From Paraburkholderia saeva (lineage in GTDB: Bacteria; Pseudomonadota; Gammaproteobacteria; Burkholderiales; Burkholderiaceae): a stretch of 64,000 nt of DNA. How positions within the stretch are numbered: position 1 is the stretch's first letter; every line of letters begins with the position of its first letter. The notes beneath the pieces are model-generated. The model had not been told where the DNA came from, searched no databases, and saw only the letters and a list, made by a program, of their open reading frames with translations. Location of the stretch: the NCBI RefSeq assembly GCF_907164555.1, contig NZ_CAJQZC010000002.1, positions 620,001 to 684,000 of the forward strand, written 5' to 3'. This document shows positions 1 through 9,917 of the stretch, one piece after another. The position numbers and the translations under genes were made by a program.

Positions 1-37
1 CGTGGACACCGCCGTGATCCGCTTCACCAAACAGTAA
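1..37 (+). CDS. 3' end of an upstream gene (possibly a SPOR-domain protein)
   Basis: Only the last eleven codons are present, read in the frame starting at base 2: VDTAVIRFTKQ followed by TAA. A SPOR-domain (FtsN-like) protein often precedes dsbA in Burkholderia, and a C-terminus of this style would fit the last strand of a SPOR domain, but eleven residues cannot prove it. The reading frame and stop are seen; the family is inferred from expected gene order. Confidence 0.4.
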   Translation, partial: VDTAVIRFTKQ

Positions 38-78
38 CCACAGGCCAACGTCATTCCGCCTTCACAGGTCAACACAAC

Positions 79-723
79 ATGATCAAAAAGCTCCTCGGCA
101 TTCTTTTCCTCTCGCTTGGCCTCGTGGCCGCTGACGCTGCGCAGGCTTCGCCCGCAGCGCCCGTGTCCGGCAAGGACTACACCGTGCTCGCGTCGCCGCA
201 ACCGGTCGAAGTACCGGCCGGCAAGATCGAAGTCACCGAGTTTTTCTGGTACGGCTGCCCGCACTGCAACGAATTCGACCCGTTCCTCGAAGCGTGGATC
301 AAGAAGCAGGGTCCGGATGTCGTCTTCAAGCGTGTGCCGGTCGCTTTCCGCGACGACTTCATTCCGCACTCGAAGCTCTATCACGCACTCGACGCACTCG
401 GTGTTGCGCAACAGCTCACGCCGAAGATCTTCAACGAAATCCACGCCAACAAGAACTACCTGCTGACGCCGGAAGACCAGGCGAAATTCCTCGCGAAGAA
501 CGGCGTCGATCCGAAGAAGTTCATGGACGCGTACAACTCGTTCTCGACGCAAAGCGAACTGCAACGCGACAAGAAGCTGCTCGACGCGTACAAGATCGAA
601 GGCGTGCCGACACTCGCCGTGCAGGGCAAGTATGAAACCGGCCCGGCTGCGACCGACAGCCTGCCGGGCACGATCCAGGTGCTGGATTACCTCGTCGCAC
701 AGATCCGCGCCAAGAAGATGTAA
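79..723 (+). CDS. dsbA: Thiol:disulfide interchange protein DsbA
   Basis: Periplasmic thiol oxidase that puts disulfides into exported proteins and is reoxidised by DsbB. The 214-residue precursor has a signal peptide of about 23 residues ending Ala-Gln-Ala, then a thioredoxin fold interrupted by a helical domain. The active site is C60-P-H-C63, the classical DsbA dipeptide, and the cis-proline loop GVPTL lies near residue 170. Length fits the proteobacterial family. It starts 41 bp after the preceding stop and is followed 15 bp downstream by an SDR gene in the same direction, so cotranscription is possible. Assignment is secure from the motif and size. Confidence 0.95.
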   Translation: MIKKLLGILFLSLGLVAADAAQASPAAPVSGKDYTVLASPQPVEVPAGKIEVTEFFWYGCPHCNEFDPFLEAWIKKQGPDVVFKRVPVAFRDDFIPHSKLYHALDALGVAQQLTPKIFNEIHANKNYLLTPEDQAKFLAKNGVDPKKFMDAYNSFSTQSELQRDKKLLDAYKIEGVPTLAVQGKYETGPAATDSLPGTIQVLDYLVAQIRAKKM

Positions 724-738
724 CGCACGGCCGCCGGT

Positions 739-1509
739 ATGACTTCACCGTTGAAGGTTTTCATTACCGGCGCGTCGAGCGGTATCGGTCAGGCACTCGC
801 CGCCGAATACGTGCGGCGCGGTGCGATTCTCGGCCTCGTCGCCCGGCGCGGCGAAGCACTCGCCGCGTTTCAGCAGGCGCATCCGCACCATCCCATTTCT
901 GTCTATTCCGTCGATGTTCGCGACGCCGACGCACTGGCGTGCGCGGCCGAACAGTTCATCGCGCAATACGGCTGCCCCGACGTCGTGATCGCCAATGCGG
1001 GCATCAGCCACGGCGCCGTCACGGGCCACGGCGATCTGCGCGCGTTTCGCGACGTGATGGACGTCAACTACTTCGGCATGGTCGCGACGTTCGAACCGTT
1101 CGCACGCGCGATGATTGCCGCACGCAAAGGTACGCTCGTGGGCGTCGCGAGCGTGGCGGGCGTACGCGGGCTGCCGGGATCCGGTGCGTACAGCGCGTCG
1201 AAATCGGCGGCACAGAAATATCTCGAGGCATTGCGCGTCGAGATGCGGCCGCTCGGCGTCTCGGTTGTGACCATTGCGCCCGGCTACATCCGCACGCCGA
1301 TGACCGAGCACAATCCGTATCCGATGCCGTTCCTCATGGACGCCGACCGCTTCGCCACGAAAGTCGCCAATGCGATAGCGAAGAAAACCGCCTTCGCGAC
1401 GTTCCCGTGGCAGATGCGCGTAGCAGGTGCCATGCTGCACGTGCTGCCGCGCTGGCTGTACGACATCGCGTTCGAAAAGGCACCGCGCAAACCTCGCGCC
1501 TCCGGATAG
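739..1509 (+). CDS. Short-chain dehydrogenase/reductase (SDR) family oxidoreductase
   Basis: A 256-residue classical SDR. The Rossmann motif TGASSGIG is at residues 10-17, the NAG motif at 86-88, and the catalytic Ser138, Tyr151 and Lys155 (YSASK) are all present. The nicotinamide-binding PGYIRTPM segment follows at about 181-188. The C-terminal region, ending in a basic tail, resembles the group often annotated as oxidoreductases acting on lipophilic alcohols, but the substrate cannot be read from sequence. It lies 15 bp behind dsbA and probably reads through from it. Family certain, substrate unknown. Confidence 0.9.
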   Translation: MTSPLKVFITGASSGIGQALAAEYVRRGAILGLVARRGEALAAFQQAHPHHPISVYSVDVRDADALACAAEQFIAQYGCPDVVIANAGISHGAVTGHGDLRAFRDVMDVNYFGMVATFEPFARAMIAARKGTLVGVASVAGVRGLPGSGAYSASKSAAQKYLEALRVEMRPLGVSVVTIAPGYIRTPMTEHNPYPMPFLMDADRFATKVANAIAKKTAFATFPWQMRVAGAMLHVLPRWLYDIAFEKAPRKPRASG

Positions 1510-1809
1510 CCGGTTGCTACACGCCCCGCGTCGGGCAGAAGCACGCCGTCCGCACGCTACTCACCTGATCGCCAGACGCGAAGCAACAGCCACGTGCCGT
1601 CGCCCATATCGGTATGCCGATTAAGTTGTTGTCGTTGCAACCACCCAGCGTTTAAGCTTTCCCCCAGGCGGGCACGCCCGGTTGGGTCGCGCGCCCGCAT
1701 CGAAAAAGATTCACAATAAAGCGGTCTGTATCAGCCGCGATCCATGTCCTCGCAGCGCCGAAGCAACGAACCGGTGCACTGCGCGGCCACGTTTGTTACC
1801 GGAGATCCT
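1510..1809. other. 300-bp intergenic region upstream of the peptide-binding protein gene
   Basis: No gene is supported here. A frame continuous with the downstream gene is open from about 1744, but it lacks a signal peptide before the clear one at 1810. An AT-rich stretch at about 1704-1722 is the likeliest place for the promoter of the downstream gene. No convincing -35/-10 pair was found. Confidence 0.5.
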
Positions 1810-3396
1810 ATGCGCTTCAAACTGCTCGCCGCCGCCCTGCTCGTGACAGCGCCCGCGCTCGTCCTCGCGAAGCCGCTGACCGTTTGCACGGAATCGAGCC
1901 CGGACGGCTTCGACGTCGTCCAGTTCAACTCGCTCGTGACCACCAATGCTTCGGCCGATGTGATCTTCAACACGCTCGTGTCGTATGACGAAGCGGCGAA
2001 GAAAATCGTGCCCTCGCTCGCCGACAAATGGGATGTGAGCGCCGACGGCCTCACGTATACGTTCCACCTGCGCCCGAACGTGCAGTTCCAGACCACGGAC
2101 TACTTCAAGCCGTCGCATGCGCTGAATGCGGACGACGTCGTGTTCACGTTCGGGCGCATGCTCGACGAGAACAATCCGTGGCACAAGGTGGCGGGCGCGA
2201 GCGGCTTTCCGCATGCGCAGTCGATGGGTCTCGTGAAGCTCGTCAAGGCCGTCACGAAGGTCGACGACAGCACGGTGAAGTTCGAACTGAACGAGCCGAA
2301 CGCGACGTTCGTGCCGATCCTCTCGATGGGCTTTGCGTCGATCTACTCAGCCGAATATGCCGACCAGTTGCTGAAGGCCGGCAAGCAGGTCGACCTGAAC
2401 GCAAAGCCGATCGGCACAGGCCCGTTCGTGCTGAAGAGCTACACGAAAGACGCCGTCATCCGTTACGACGTGAACCCGAACTACTGGGGCACGAAGCCGA
2501 AGATCGACCGCCTGATCTATGCGATCACGCCGGACTCGTCGGTACGCGCGCAGAAGGTGAAAGCCGGCGAATGCCAGATCGCGCTGTCGCCGAAGCCGCA
2601 GGACGTCGCCGATGCGAAGATCGACAAGTCGCTGAAGGTCGTGCAGACGCCCGCCTTCATGACCGCGTTCGTCGCGCTGAACACGCAGAAGAAGCCGCTC
2701 GACAATCCGAAGGTGCGCCAGGCGCTGAACATGGCGTTCGACCGCACGACGTATCTGAAGACGGTGTTCGACAACACTGCGTCGCCCGCGACGAACCCCT
2801 ATCCGCCAAACACGTGGAGCTACGACAAGGCGATCCAGCCGTATCCCTATGACGTCGCGAAAGCGAAGAGACTGCTCGCGGATGCAGGCGTCGCGAACGG
2901 CTTCGAAACGACGATCTGGGTGCGCCCGAACGGCAGCGTGCTGAATCCGAATCCGAAGGCAGGCGCGGAACTGCTGCAGGCCGACTTCGCGAAGATCGGC
3001 GTAAAGGCCGAGGTCAAGGTGATCGAATGGGGCGAGCTGATCAAACAGGCGAAGCAGGGCCAGCACGACACGCTCTTCATGGGCTGGGCCGGCGACAACG
3101 GCGACCCCGACAATTACCTCTCGCCGCTCTTTAGCTGCAACGCGGTGAAGTCGGGGATCAACTTCGCGCGCTATTGCGATCCGCAACTCGACAAGCTGAT
3201 CGACGAAGGCAAGGCGACGCCGGATCAGGCGAAGCGCGCAAAGGCCTATGAGGCCGCCCAGCAGATCATCCACGACGAAGCGCTGTGGATTCCGCTGGGT
3301 TATCCGACCGCAGCGGCGATTACGCGAACGAACGTGAGCGGCTACAGCGTGAGCCCGTTCGGTCGGCAGAACTTTGCGGCGGTCGCGGTGCAATAA
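1810..3396 (+). CDS. ABC transporter substrate-binding protein, dipeptide/oligopeptide type (DppA-like)
   Basis: A 528-residue periplasmic binding protein of the SBP_bac_5 family, which delivers peptides or similar ligands to an inner-membrane ABC importer. The start at 1810 is chosen because it places a clean signal peptide at the N-terminus (MRFKLLAAALL, cleavage after ALVLA) and follows GGAGATCCT, whereas upstream starts would bury it. The mature protein opens with a TVCTES segment and carries the GTGPFVLKSY and NPNYWG signatures typical of DppA-like proteins. No permease or ATPase genes are adjacent, so it either serves a distant transporter or uses separately encoded permeases. A strong terminator follows. 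Confidence 0.92.
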   Translation: MRFKLLAAALLVTAPALVLAKPLTVCTESSPDGFDVVQFNSLVTTNASADVIFNTLVSYDEAAKKIVPSLADKWDVSADGLTYTFHLRPNVQFQTTDYFKPSHALNADDVVFTFGRMLDENNPWHKVAGASGFPHAQSMGLVKLVKAVTKVDDSTVKFELNEPNATFVPILSMGFASIYSAEYADQLLKAGKQVDLNAKPIGTGPFVLKSYTKDAVIRYDVNPNYWGTKPKIDRLIYAITPDSSVRAQKVKAGECQIALSPKPQDVADAKIDKSLKVVQTPAFMTAFVALNTQKKPLDNPKVRQALNMAFDRTTYLKTVFDNTASPATNPYPPNTWSYDKAIQPYPYDVAKAKRLLADAGVANGFETTIWVRPNGSVLNPNPKAGAELLQADFAKIGVKAEVKVIEWGELIKQAKQGQHDTLFMGWAGDNGDPDNYLSPLFSCNAVKSGINFARYCDPQLDKLIDEGKATPDQAKRAKAYEAAQQIIHDEALWIPLGYPTAAAITRTNVSGYSVSPFGRQNFAAVAVQ

Positions 3397-3424
3397 CACT
3401 TCCGGCAGTTTTCTGACGGTGTGC

Positions 3425-3455
3425 AAAAAAAACAGGCCCATGCGGGCCTGTTTTT
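3425..3455 (+). terminator. Intrinsic terminator after the peptide-binding protein gene
   Basis: AAACAGGCCC and GGGCCTGTTT form a ten-pair stem around a four-base loop (ATGC), flanked by an A-run on the left and five T on the right. It sits between convergent genes and could work in both directions. Confidence 0.85.
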
Positions 3456-3478
3456 CCGTCAGTCGCAGTACATCAGCG

Positions 3479-4549
3479 TCATGCGGTGAAGCGGATTACA
3501 CCGTCGCTATCGAACTGGCGCTTCAGTTCGCCTTTGAGCCAGAGCACATGCAGATGAGCGAGCGCTTCGCCCATCGCGAACGTCAGCTGGTGGATGTCGA
3601 GCTGACGCTTGAACATCAGCGGCACGATGTCCGCCGCGCTATACGGTTTTTCTGCGCATGCGGCCCGAACTTCGGCGAGTCGCGCGTCGTGATGGTCGCG
3701 TAGCTGGCCGATGCGCGTACGCACGCCCCTGAACGGCTTGCCGTGCGACGGCAGAACGAGCGTATCGGGCGCCATCGTTTCGTAACGGCCGAGCGACTCC
3801 AGATACAGCGCAAGCGGATTGCCTTCCGGCTCGATGTCGAACACCGACACGTTCGTCGAAATGCGCGGCAACACCATGTCGCCGGAAATCAGCACGCCGG
3901 TTTCCTCGCAGTGCAGCGCGCAATGTTCCGGCGAATGACCGAAGCCCGTCACGACGCGCCACGTGCGGCCGCCAATCGCAATACCGTCGCCTTCGCGCAT
4001 GCGACGGTACTGCGCCGGCATCGAAGGCACGAGGTTCGAGTAATAGCTCGTCCGGTTGCGCAGTGTGTCGATCGACGCTTCGTCGGTCAGGCCGTGTCGC
4101 GCGAAGTGGGCCGCCGCGCGCTCGCCGCCCGCGTTCGAGCCGTCGCCCGCCGCCATCACGCGCCCCAGCATGTATTCGCCAAGCGAGATCCACAGCCGGA
4201 CATCCCAGCGCTTCTGCTCGCCGCCGGTGCAGATCCAGTCGGCAAGACCCAGGTGGTCCGGATGGCAGTGCGTGACGATCACCCGCAGCACCGGCAGGCC
4301 TTCGAGCGCCGTATCGAACACCGTTTCCCAGTTCGTCTTGATCGTATCGCTGGCAACGCCGCAATCGACGACCGTCCAGCCGGCCTTGCCGTCTATTTCG
4401 TCGCGCAGTAGCCAGAGGTTGATGTGATCGAGCGCAAACGGCAGCGGCATGCGCAGCCATCGAACGCCGGGCGCGACTTCGAAGGCCTGGCCCGGTTCGG
4501 GCAGCGTGTCGCGGAACGGATAGTCGAGCTGATGTTCAAGAGCATTCAT
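3479..4549 (-). CDS. MBL-fold metallo-hydrolase
   Basis: A 356-residue metallo-beta-lactamase-fold hydrolase. The zinc motif reads THCHPDH, followed further on by the GFGHSPEH and SGDM segments that provide the remaining ligands. The start at 4549 (MNALEHQ) is preferred; an extended frame to 4651 has no family-like sequence. A C-terminal winged-helix-like region (about 280-350) resembles the LACTB2-like or hydroxyacylglutathione-hydrolase-related group. The gene is divergent from a MerR regulator beginning at 4730, with about 180 bp between them, so the regulator may control it. The substrate is unknown. Confidence 0.88.
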   Translation of the reverse strand: MNALEHQLDYPFRDTLPEPGQAFEVAPGVRWLRMPLPFALDHINLWLLRDEIDGKAGWTVVDCGVASDTIKTNWETVFDTALEGLPVLRVIVTHCHPDHLGLADWICTGGEQKRWDVRLWISLGEYMLGRVMAAGDGSNAGGERAAAHFARHGLTDEASIDTLRNRTSYYSNLVPSMPAQYRRMREGDGIAIGGRTWRVVTGFGHSPEHCALHCEETGVLISGDMVLPRISTNVSVFDIEPEGNPLALYLESLGRYETMAPDTLVLPSHGKPFRGVRTRIGQLRDHHDARLAEVRAACAEKPYSAADIVPLMFKRQLDIHQLTFAMGEALAHLHVLWLKGELKRQFDSDGVIRFTA

Positions 4550-4729
4550 CGTGGGGTCGGTCCAGAGGCGTTGCGAGCCTGTTGCGTGGTCTTGCGGCGT
4601 ATTGCGATAGCGTGCGCACGGCTGCTTCGAGGCAATGTTGCGCTTTATCAAGGTTGACGATAACGTAAACGTCTATCTCACGTCCAATCCGCTTTGGGCC
4701 GTCGAACCTGGCCATTCACGGGATACCCG

Positions 4730-5164
4730 ATGAACACGCAATACACGATCACCGAGCTCGCGCGCGAATTCGACGTCACGCCGCGCGCCATCCGCTTTTA
4801 CGAGGATCAGGGTTTACTCTCACCCAGCCGGGAAGGATCGGGCGGGCTGCGACGCGTCTATTCGGGTCGCGACCGCACGCGCCTGAAGCTTACGCTGCGC
4901 GGCAAGCGGCTCGGTTTCACGCTGTCGGAAATCCGTGGGCTGCTCGACCTGTACGAATCGCCAACCGACACCGTGCCGCAACTGAACGCGTTCCTTGCGA
5001 CAGTGACCCGCCATCGCGAGGTACTCGAACGGCAGCTGGAAGACCTGAACGCGACGCTCGAAGATCTTGCCCAGTACGAAACACAGGCGCGTGCGCTGCT
5101 CGAAGGGGGCACGCGCCAGCCGCTTCGGGCGGATGAGCAGGCAGACGAGAAGGCCGCGCATTAG
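4730..5164 (+). CDS. MerR-family transcriptional regulator (LiuR-like)
   Basis: A 144-residue regulator whose N-terminus [10 protein letters not shown]...[10 protein letters not shown] is the canonical MerR winged helix-turn-helix, followed by a coiled-coil dimerisation helix (about 85-125). The effector part has no cysteine cluster for metal binding. MerR proteins of this type, LiuR among them, control leucine/isovalerate catabolism genes in proteobacteria. That fits the downstream acyl-CoA genes and the HMG-CoA lyase elsewhere in this window, but no isovaleryl-CoA cluster is adjacent, so the specific role is inferred. The start was chosen at MNTQY, which aligns the HTH at the N-terminus. 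Confidence 0.85.
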   Translation: MNTQYTITELAREFDVTPRAIRFYEDQGLLSPSREGSGGLRRVYSGRDRTRLKLTLRGKRLGFTLSEIRGLLDLYESPTDTVPQLNAFLATVTRHREVLERQLEDLNATLEDLAQYETQARALLEGGTRQPLRADEQADEKAAH

Positions 5165-5232
5165 CTTCACGCGCGAGCCCGGACGATACAATTACGGGTG
5201 ATTTCACGGCATCAAACGCACGCATGGTCGGT

Positions 5233-7068
5233 ATGAGTCAATTTCCCAAACTGCTTTCGTCGCAGATCGGCTTCGATGTCGCGCAGACCATGCTCGAGGG
5301 ATTTGATCGTCACTACCGGATCTTTCGCGACGCGGCGATCCACGCGAAAACGCTGTTCGAGGCCGGCGACTGGCTCGCGCTGCAAAAGCTCGCACGTGAA
5401 CGCATCACGTCATACGACGAACGTGTCGAGGAATGCGTCGTGCTGCTCGAAGACGAATACGACGCGGAGAACATCGAAGACGAAGTGTGGCAGCAGATCA
5501 AGCTGCATTTCATCGGCCTGCTGACGCGGCATCGCCAGCCGGAATGCGCGGAGACGTTCTTCAATTCCGTATGCTGCAAGATCCTGCATCGCTCGTATTT
5601 CAACAACGATTTCATCTTCGTGCGCCCGGCGATCTCGACCGAATACATCGAGAACGACGAGCCCGCCGCGAAGCCGACCTACCGCGCGTACTACCCCGGA
5701 AAGGATGGTCTCGCGGCAACGCTCGAACGTATCGTCACGAACTTCCAGCTCGAGCCGCCGTTCGAGGACCTGACACGCGACGTCGCCTGCGTGATGCAGG
5801 CCATTTACGACGCGTTCGGCACGTTCGAGGCGGCGGCCAATTTCCAGATTCACGTGCTGTCGTCGCTGTTTTTCCGTAACAAGGCCGCGTATATCGTTGG
5901 GCGCATCATCAATGGCGAAGCCGTGCTGCCGTTCGCGATCCCTGTACGCCATACGCGGCCCGGCGTACTCGCACTCGATACGGCTTTGCTCAGGCGCGAG
6001 CAGCTGCTGATCATCTTCAGCTTTTCGCACTCGTATTTCCTCGTCGACATGGAAGTGCCGTCGGCGTACGTTGCGTTTCTGCAAACCATCATGCCGGGCA
6101 AGCCGAAGGCGGAAATCTATACCTCGGTCGGTTTGCAGAAGCAGGGCAAGAACCTGTTCTATCGCGATCTGCTGCATCATCTGAAGCATTCGAGCGACCG
6201 GTTCATCGTGGCGCCCGGCATCAAGGGGCTCGTGATGCTGGTGTTCACGCTGCCTTCGTTTCCGTACGTGTTCAAGCTGATCAAGGACAGCTTTCCACCG
6301 CCGAAGGACACCACGCGCGAAAAGATCCAGCAGAAGTATCAGCTCGTCAAACGGCACGATCGCCTGGGCCGCATGGCCGACACGCTCGAATATTCGAGCG
6401 TCGCGTTGCCGCTGTCGCGCCTCGATGACGCACTGATCCGCGAGCTGGAAAAGGAAGTGCCGTCGCTCCTCGAATACGAAGGCGACAGCGTCGTGATCCG
6501 GCATCTGTACATCGAGCGAAGGATGGTGCCGCTCAACCTGTATCTGCAGAACGGCACGGATGCCGACGTCGATCACGGCATCAAGGAGTACGGCAACGCG
6601 GTGAAGGAACTCATGCAGGCGAACATCTTCCCCGGCGATATGCTGTACAAGAACTTCGGCGTGACGCGCCACGGGCGCGTCGTGTTTTACGACTACGATG
6701 AAATCGAGTATCTGACGGACTGCAATGTGCGCGCCGTGCCGGCGCCGCGCAACGAGGAAGACGAAATGGCGGGCGAGCCGTGGTATTCCGTGGGCCCGCA
6801 CGACATCTTCCCCGAAACTTACGGCACGTTCCTGCTCGGCGATGTGCGGGTGCGCAAAAGCTTCATGAAGCACCACCCGGATTTCTTCGAGCCGGCGCTA
6901 TGGCAAACCCACAAGGAGCATCTGCTCGCGGGTGAACTACCCGACTTCTTTCCGTATGACCCAGGCATCCGGTTCTGCAACTGCTACCCGGAGCGCTTCG
7001 GCGCTTCCGGCGTGCAACCGCCGAACGCGGACGGCGAACCTGTCGCACGTGTTGAACGTGCCGCGTGA
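5233..7068 (+). CDS. aceK: Isocitrate dehydrogenase kinase/phosphatase
   Basis: Bifunctional enzyme that phosphorylates and dephosphorylates isocitrate dehydrogenase and so sends isocitrate to the TCA cycle or the glyoxylate bypass. The 611 residues fit the family. The N-terminal regulatory region begins [12 protein letters not shown], and the kinase-like half contains the nucleotide-binding segment [12 protein letters not shown] and the catalytic segment [12 protein letters not shown]. An ATG three codons upstream (5224) is possible; 5233 is preferred because family members begin a few residues before FPKLL. Unlike the enterobacterial aceBAK operon, no aceA or aceB is adjacent, which is usual in Burkholderia. 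Confidence 0.96.
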   Translation: MSQFPKLLSSQIGFDVAQTMLEGFDRHYRIFRDAAIHAKTLFEAGDWLALQKLARERITSYDERVEECVVLLEDEYDAENIEDEVWQQIKLHFIGLLTRHRQPECAETFFNSVCCKILHRSYFNNDFIFVRPAISTEYIENDEPAAKPTYRAYYPGKDGLAATLERIVTNFQLEPPFEDLTRDVACVMQAIYDAFGTFEAAANFQIHVLSSLFFRNKAAYIVGRIINGEAVLPFAIPVRHTRPGVLALDTALLRREQLLIIFSFSHSYFLVDMEVPSAYVAFLQTIMPGKPKAEIYTSVGLQKQGKNLFYRDLLHHLKHSSDRFIVAPGIKGLVMLVFTLPSFPYVFKLIKDSFPPPKDTTREKIQQKYQLVKRHDRLGRMADTLEYSSVALPLSRLDDALIRELEKEVPSLLEYEGDSVVIRHLYIERRMVPLNLYLQNGTDADVDHGIKEYGNAVKELMQANIFPGDMLYKNFGVTRHGRVVFYDYDEIEYLTDCNVRAVPAPRNEEDEMAGEPWYSVGPHDIFPETYGTFLLGDVRVRKSFMKHHPDFFEPALWQTHKEHLLAGELPDFFPYDPGIRFCNCYPERFGASGVQPPNADGEPVARVERAA

Positions 7069-7159
7069 TTTCGCGCGCAACATGGCTTGACCGTCCTTCG
7101 CCTGATCCTGTTGTTAAGACATTGGGCGCCTCACTGGCCCTGAACCTGACCCGACGCAT

Positions 7160-7936
7160 ATGAATACGACCGCTCAACCTGCTGCCAACCCGCTCGCACA
7201 TCTCTTCAACAACAACGAGGCGTGGGTTGCACGAAAGCTCGCCGAAGATCCGGAGTATTTCTCGCGACTCGCCCACCAGCAGACGCCGGAATACCTGTGG
7301 ATCGGCTGTTCCGATTCGCGTGTGCCTGCAAACCAGATCATCGGTCTGCCGCCGGGCGAAGTGTTCGTCCACCGCAATATCGCGAATGTTGTCGTGCACT
7401 CGGATCTAAACTGCCTGTCGGTGATCCAGTTCGCCGTCGATCTGCTGAAGGTCAAGCACATCATGGTAGTCGGCCACTACGGCTGCTCCGGCGTGGGCGC
7501 CGCGCTGCATGGCCGACGTGTCGGTCTCGCCGATAACTGGCTGCATCACGTGCAGGACGTGCGCGCGAAGCACGCGGCGCTGCTCGAGGAATGGCCGATT
7601 GGCGAAGCGCGCCACCGCCGTCTTGTCGAGCTGAATACGATCGAGCAGGTCGTCAACGTGTGCCGCACGACGATCGTCAACGACGCGTGGGCGCGCGGTC
7701 AGGAACTCACCGTGCACGGCTGGGCGTATGGCGTGCATGACGGCCGTGTACGCAATCTCGGCATGACGACGAGCGCGCCCGACACGCTCGCCGCAACGTA
7801 TGAACGTTGCGTGGCCGCCGTTTCGGCTGGCCGCGCGCACGCAGCCGACAACGATGTCGTCGCCGCCGATGCTGCGACGCTCGGCGATGTGCCGGCCGTC
7901 GTCGAAGGTGTAATCAAGGAGCTAAAACATGAGTGA
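7160..7936 (+). CDS. can: Beta-class carbonic anhydrase
   Basis: Cytoplasmic zinc enzyme interconverting CO2 and bicarbonate. All signatures are visible in 258 residues: zinc ligands C50 (WIGCSDSR), H106 and C109 (VGHYGCSG), and the Asp52/Arg54 dyad. The stop lies inside the start of the next gene (8-bp overlap with the thiolase), which indicates translational coupling. Bicarbonate supply next to acyl-CoA enzymes could serve carboxylases, but that is inference. Confidence 0.95.
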   Translation: MNTTAQPAANPLAHLFNNNEAWVARKLAEDPEYFSRLAHQQTPEYLWIGCSDSRVPANQIIGLPPGEVFVHRNIANVVVHSDLNCLSVIQFAVDLLKVKHIMVVGHYGCSGVGAALHGRRVGLADNWLHHVQDVRAKHAALLEEWPIGEARHRRLVELNTIEQVVNVCRTTIVNDAWARGQELTVHGWAYGVHDGRVRNLGMTTSAPDTLAATYERCVAAVSAGRAHAADNDVVAADAATLGDVPAVVEGVIKELKHE

Positions 7937-9122
7937 GACACAACGCGATCCGGTCGTGATCGTTTCGGCCGCGCGTACGCCGATGGCTGCATTTCAGGGC
8001 GATTTCGCCACATTGACCGCACCGCAACTGGGTTCGGTGGCGATCAGGGCCGCGGTCGAGCGCGCCGGCCTGAAACCGGAGCAGGTCGAAGAAGTCGTAA
8101 TGGGCTGCGTGCTGCCCGCCGGCCAGGGCCAGGCGCCCGCGCGGCAGGCCGCGCTCGGCGCGGGCCTGCCGCTTGCCACAGGCAGCACCACGGTCAACAA
8201 GATGTGCGGCTCGGGCATGCGCGCGGCGATGTTCGCGCATGACATGCTCGCGGCCGGTTCCGTCGATGTGATCGTCGCGGGCGGCATGGAAAGCATGACG
8301 AACGCGCCGTATCTGCTGCCCAAAGCACGCGGGGGCATGCGCATGGGACACGGACAGGTGCTCGATCACATGTTCCTCGACGGCCTCGAAGATGCCTACG
8401 AAAAGGGCCGTCTGATGGGCACGTTCGCCGAGGAATGCGCCGGGTCGTTCGACTTCACGCGCGCCGCACAGGACGCGTTCGCGATCGAATCGCTGCAACG
8501 CGCGAAGCGCGCAAACGAAGACGGCTCGTTCGCCTGGGAAATCGCGCCCGTCACCGTCGAAAGCCGCAAGGGCGAAGTAAAGGTCGACCACGACGAGCAA
8601 CCGTTCAAGGCGAACCTCGACAAGATTCCGACGCTCAAGCCTGCGTTCAGCAAGACGGGCACCGTGACGGCGGCTAATTCGTCGTCGATTTCGGATGGCG
8701 CGGCGGCGCTCGTGATGATGCGCGAATCGACCGCGAAGAAACTCGGCGTGACGCCGCTTGCGCGCGTCGTCGGTCACACGACATTCGCGCAGGAGCCGGC
8801 GAAATTCACGACCGCGCCGGTCGGTGCGATCCGCAAACTGTTCGAAAAGAACGGCTGGCGCGCCGACGATGTCGACCTGTACGAGATCAACGAAGCGTTC
8901 GCGGTCGTCGCGATGGCCGCGATGAAAGAGCACAATCTGCCGCACGGGAAGGTCAATGTGAACGGCGGTGCATGCGCGCTCGGTCACCCGATCGGCGCTT
9001 CGGGCGCACGCATTCTCGTCACGCTCATCGGCGCGCTGAAACAGCGCGGGCTGAAACGCGGTGTCGCGAGCCTGTGCATCGGTGGCGGCGAAGCGACGGC
9101 GATGGGCATCGAACTGGTCTGA
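7929..9122 (+). CDS. Acetyl-CoA C-acetyltransferase (thiolase)
   Basis: A 397-residue thiolase II of the PhaA/AtoB type that condenses two acetyl-CoA or cleaves acetoacetyl-CoA. The acylated nucleophile is C93 in NKMCGSGM, the catalytic histidine is in ACALGHPIGASG, and the second cysteine is in SLCIGGGEA. It overlaps the carbonic anhydrase gene by 8 bp and is followed after 102 bp by SDR and acyl-CoA dehydrogenase genes. With HMG-CoA lyase in the same window, it fits the end steps of leucine or ketone-body catabolism, but a role in ordinary beta-oxidation cannot be excluded. Confidence 0.95.
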   Translation: MSETQRDPVVIVSAARTPMAAFQGDFATLTAPQLGSVAIRAAVERAGLKPEQVEEVVMGCVLPAGQGQAPARQAALGAGLPLATGSTTVNKMCGSGMRAAMFAHDMLAAGSVDVIVAGGMESMTNAPYLLPKARGGMRMGHGQVLDHMFLDGLEDAYEKGRLMGTFAEECAGSFDFTRAAQDAFAIESLQRAKRANEDGSFAWEIAPVTVESRKGEVKVDHDEQPFKANLDKIPTLKPAFSKTGTVTAANSSSISDGAAALVMMRESTAKKLGVTPLARVVGHTTFAQEPAKFTTAPVGAIRKLFEKNGWRADDVDLYEINEAFAVVAMAAMKEHNLPHGKVNVNGGACALGHPIGASGARILVTLIGALKQRGLKRGVASLCIGGGEATAMGIELV

Positions 9123-9224
9123 CGCAGGCGTTTCGCGTGCGGCATGCGCGCCGCACGCGAACGGTCGCAAGTAACGCGTAGCAAGAGCAGGCATGCAAAC
9201 CGTACATCACGGCGAGGTCGGCAC

Positions 9225-9902
9225 ATGAAGACAGCGTTGATCGTGGGCGCATCACGCGGCATCGGTCGCGAGTTCGCGCGGCAGTACCGGCGTGCCGGCT
9301 GGCGCGTGCTGGCCACCGCACGCGACGAGGCCGCACTCGATGCGCTGGCCGATCTCGGCGCCGAAACGTTCCCGCTCGACATCGCCGAGCCCGAAGAGAT
9401 CGCCGCCCTCGGCTGGAAGCTCGACGGCGAGCCGCTCAACGCCGCGGTGATTGTCGCGGGCGTCTACGGTCCTCGAACGGAAACGGTCGAAACCTTCACC
9501 GCCGAGGATTTCGATCACGTGATGACGACCAACGTACGCGGGCCGATGCAGCTGATTCCGGTTCTGTTGCCGCTCGTCGAAGACGCGGGCGGTGTGCTCG
9601 CCGTGCTGTCGAGCAAGATGGGCAGCATCAGCGAAGCGAGCGGCACGACCGGCTGGCTGTATCGCGCGAGCAAGGCCGCGCTCAACGATGCGATCAAGAT
9701 CGCCTCGCTCGAAACCACGCGCGCGACATGTCTTTCGCTGCATCCCGGCTGGGTGCGCACCGACATGGGCGGCGCGCAGGCGGCCATCGATCCGGAGCGC
9801 AGCGTCGCCGGCATGCGCGACGTGCTCGCACAGGCCGCCGGCGCGCGCGAGGCATTCAACGGCCGCTTCTATCAATACGACGGCACGCCACTCGAGTGGT
9901 GA
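9225..9902 (+). CDS. SDR family oxidoreductase (short form)
   Basis: A 225-residue atypical SDR with the N-terminal motif LIVGASRGIGREF and a YRASKAAL active site. The NAG motif is replaced by an IVAGVYG segment, as in the C-factor/YciK-like branch. The start at 9225 (MKTALIVG) is chosen because the nucleotide-binding strand must begin at the N-terminus. The stop is 15 bp before the acyl-CoA dehydrogenase gene, so the two are almost certainly cotranscribed. The substrate is unknown. Confidence 0.88.
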   Translation: MKTALIVGASRGIGREFARQYRRAGWRVLATARDEAALDALADLGAETFPLDIAEPEEIAALGWKLDGEPLNAAVIVAGVYGPRTETVETFTAEDFDHVMTTNVRGPMQLIPVLLPLVEDAGGVLAVLSSKMGSISEASGTTGWLYRASKAALNDAIKIASLETTRATCLSLHPGWVRTDMGGAQAAIDPERSVAGMRDVLAQAAGAREAFNGRFYQYDGTPLEW

Positions 9903-9917
9903 GGAGACGAGGCAGCC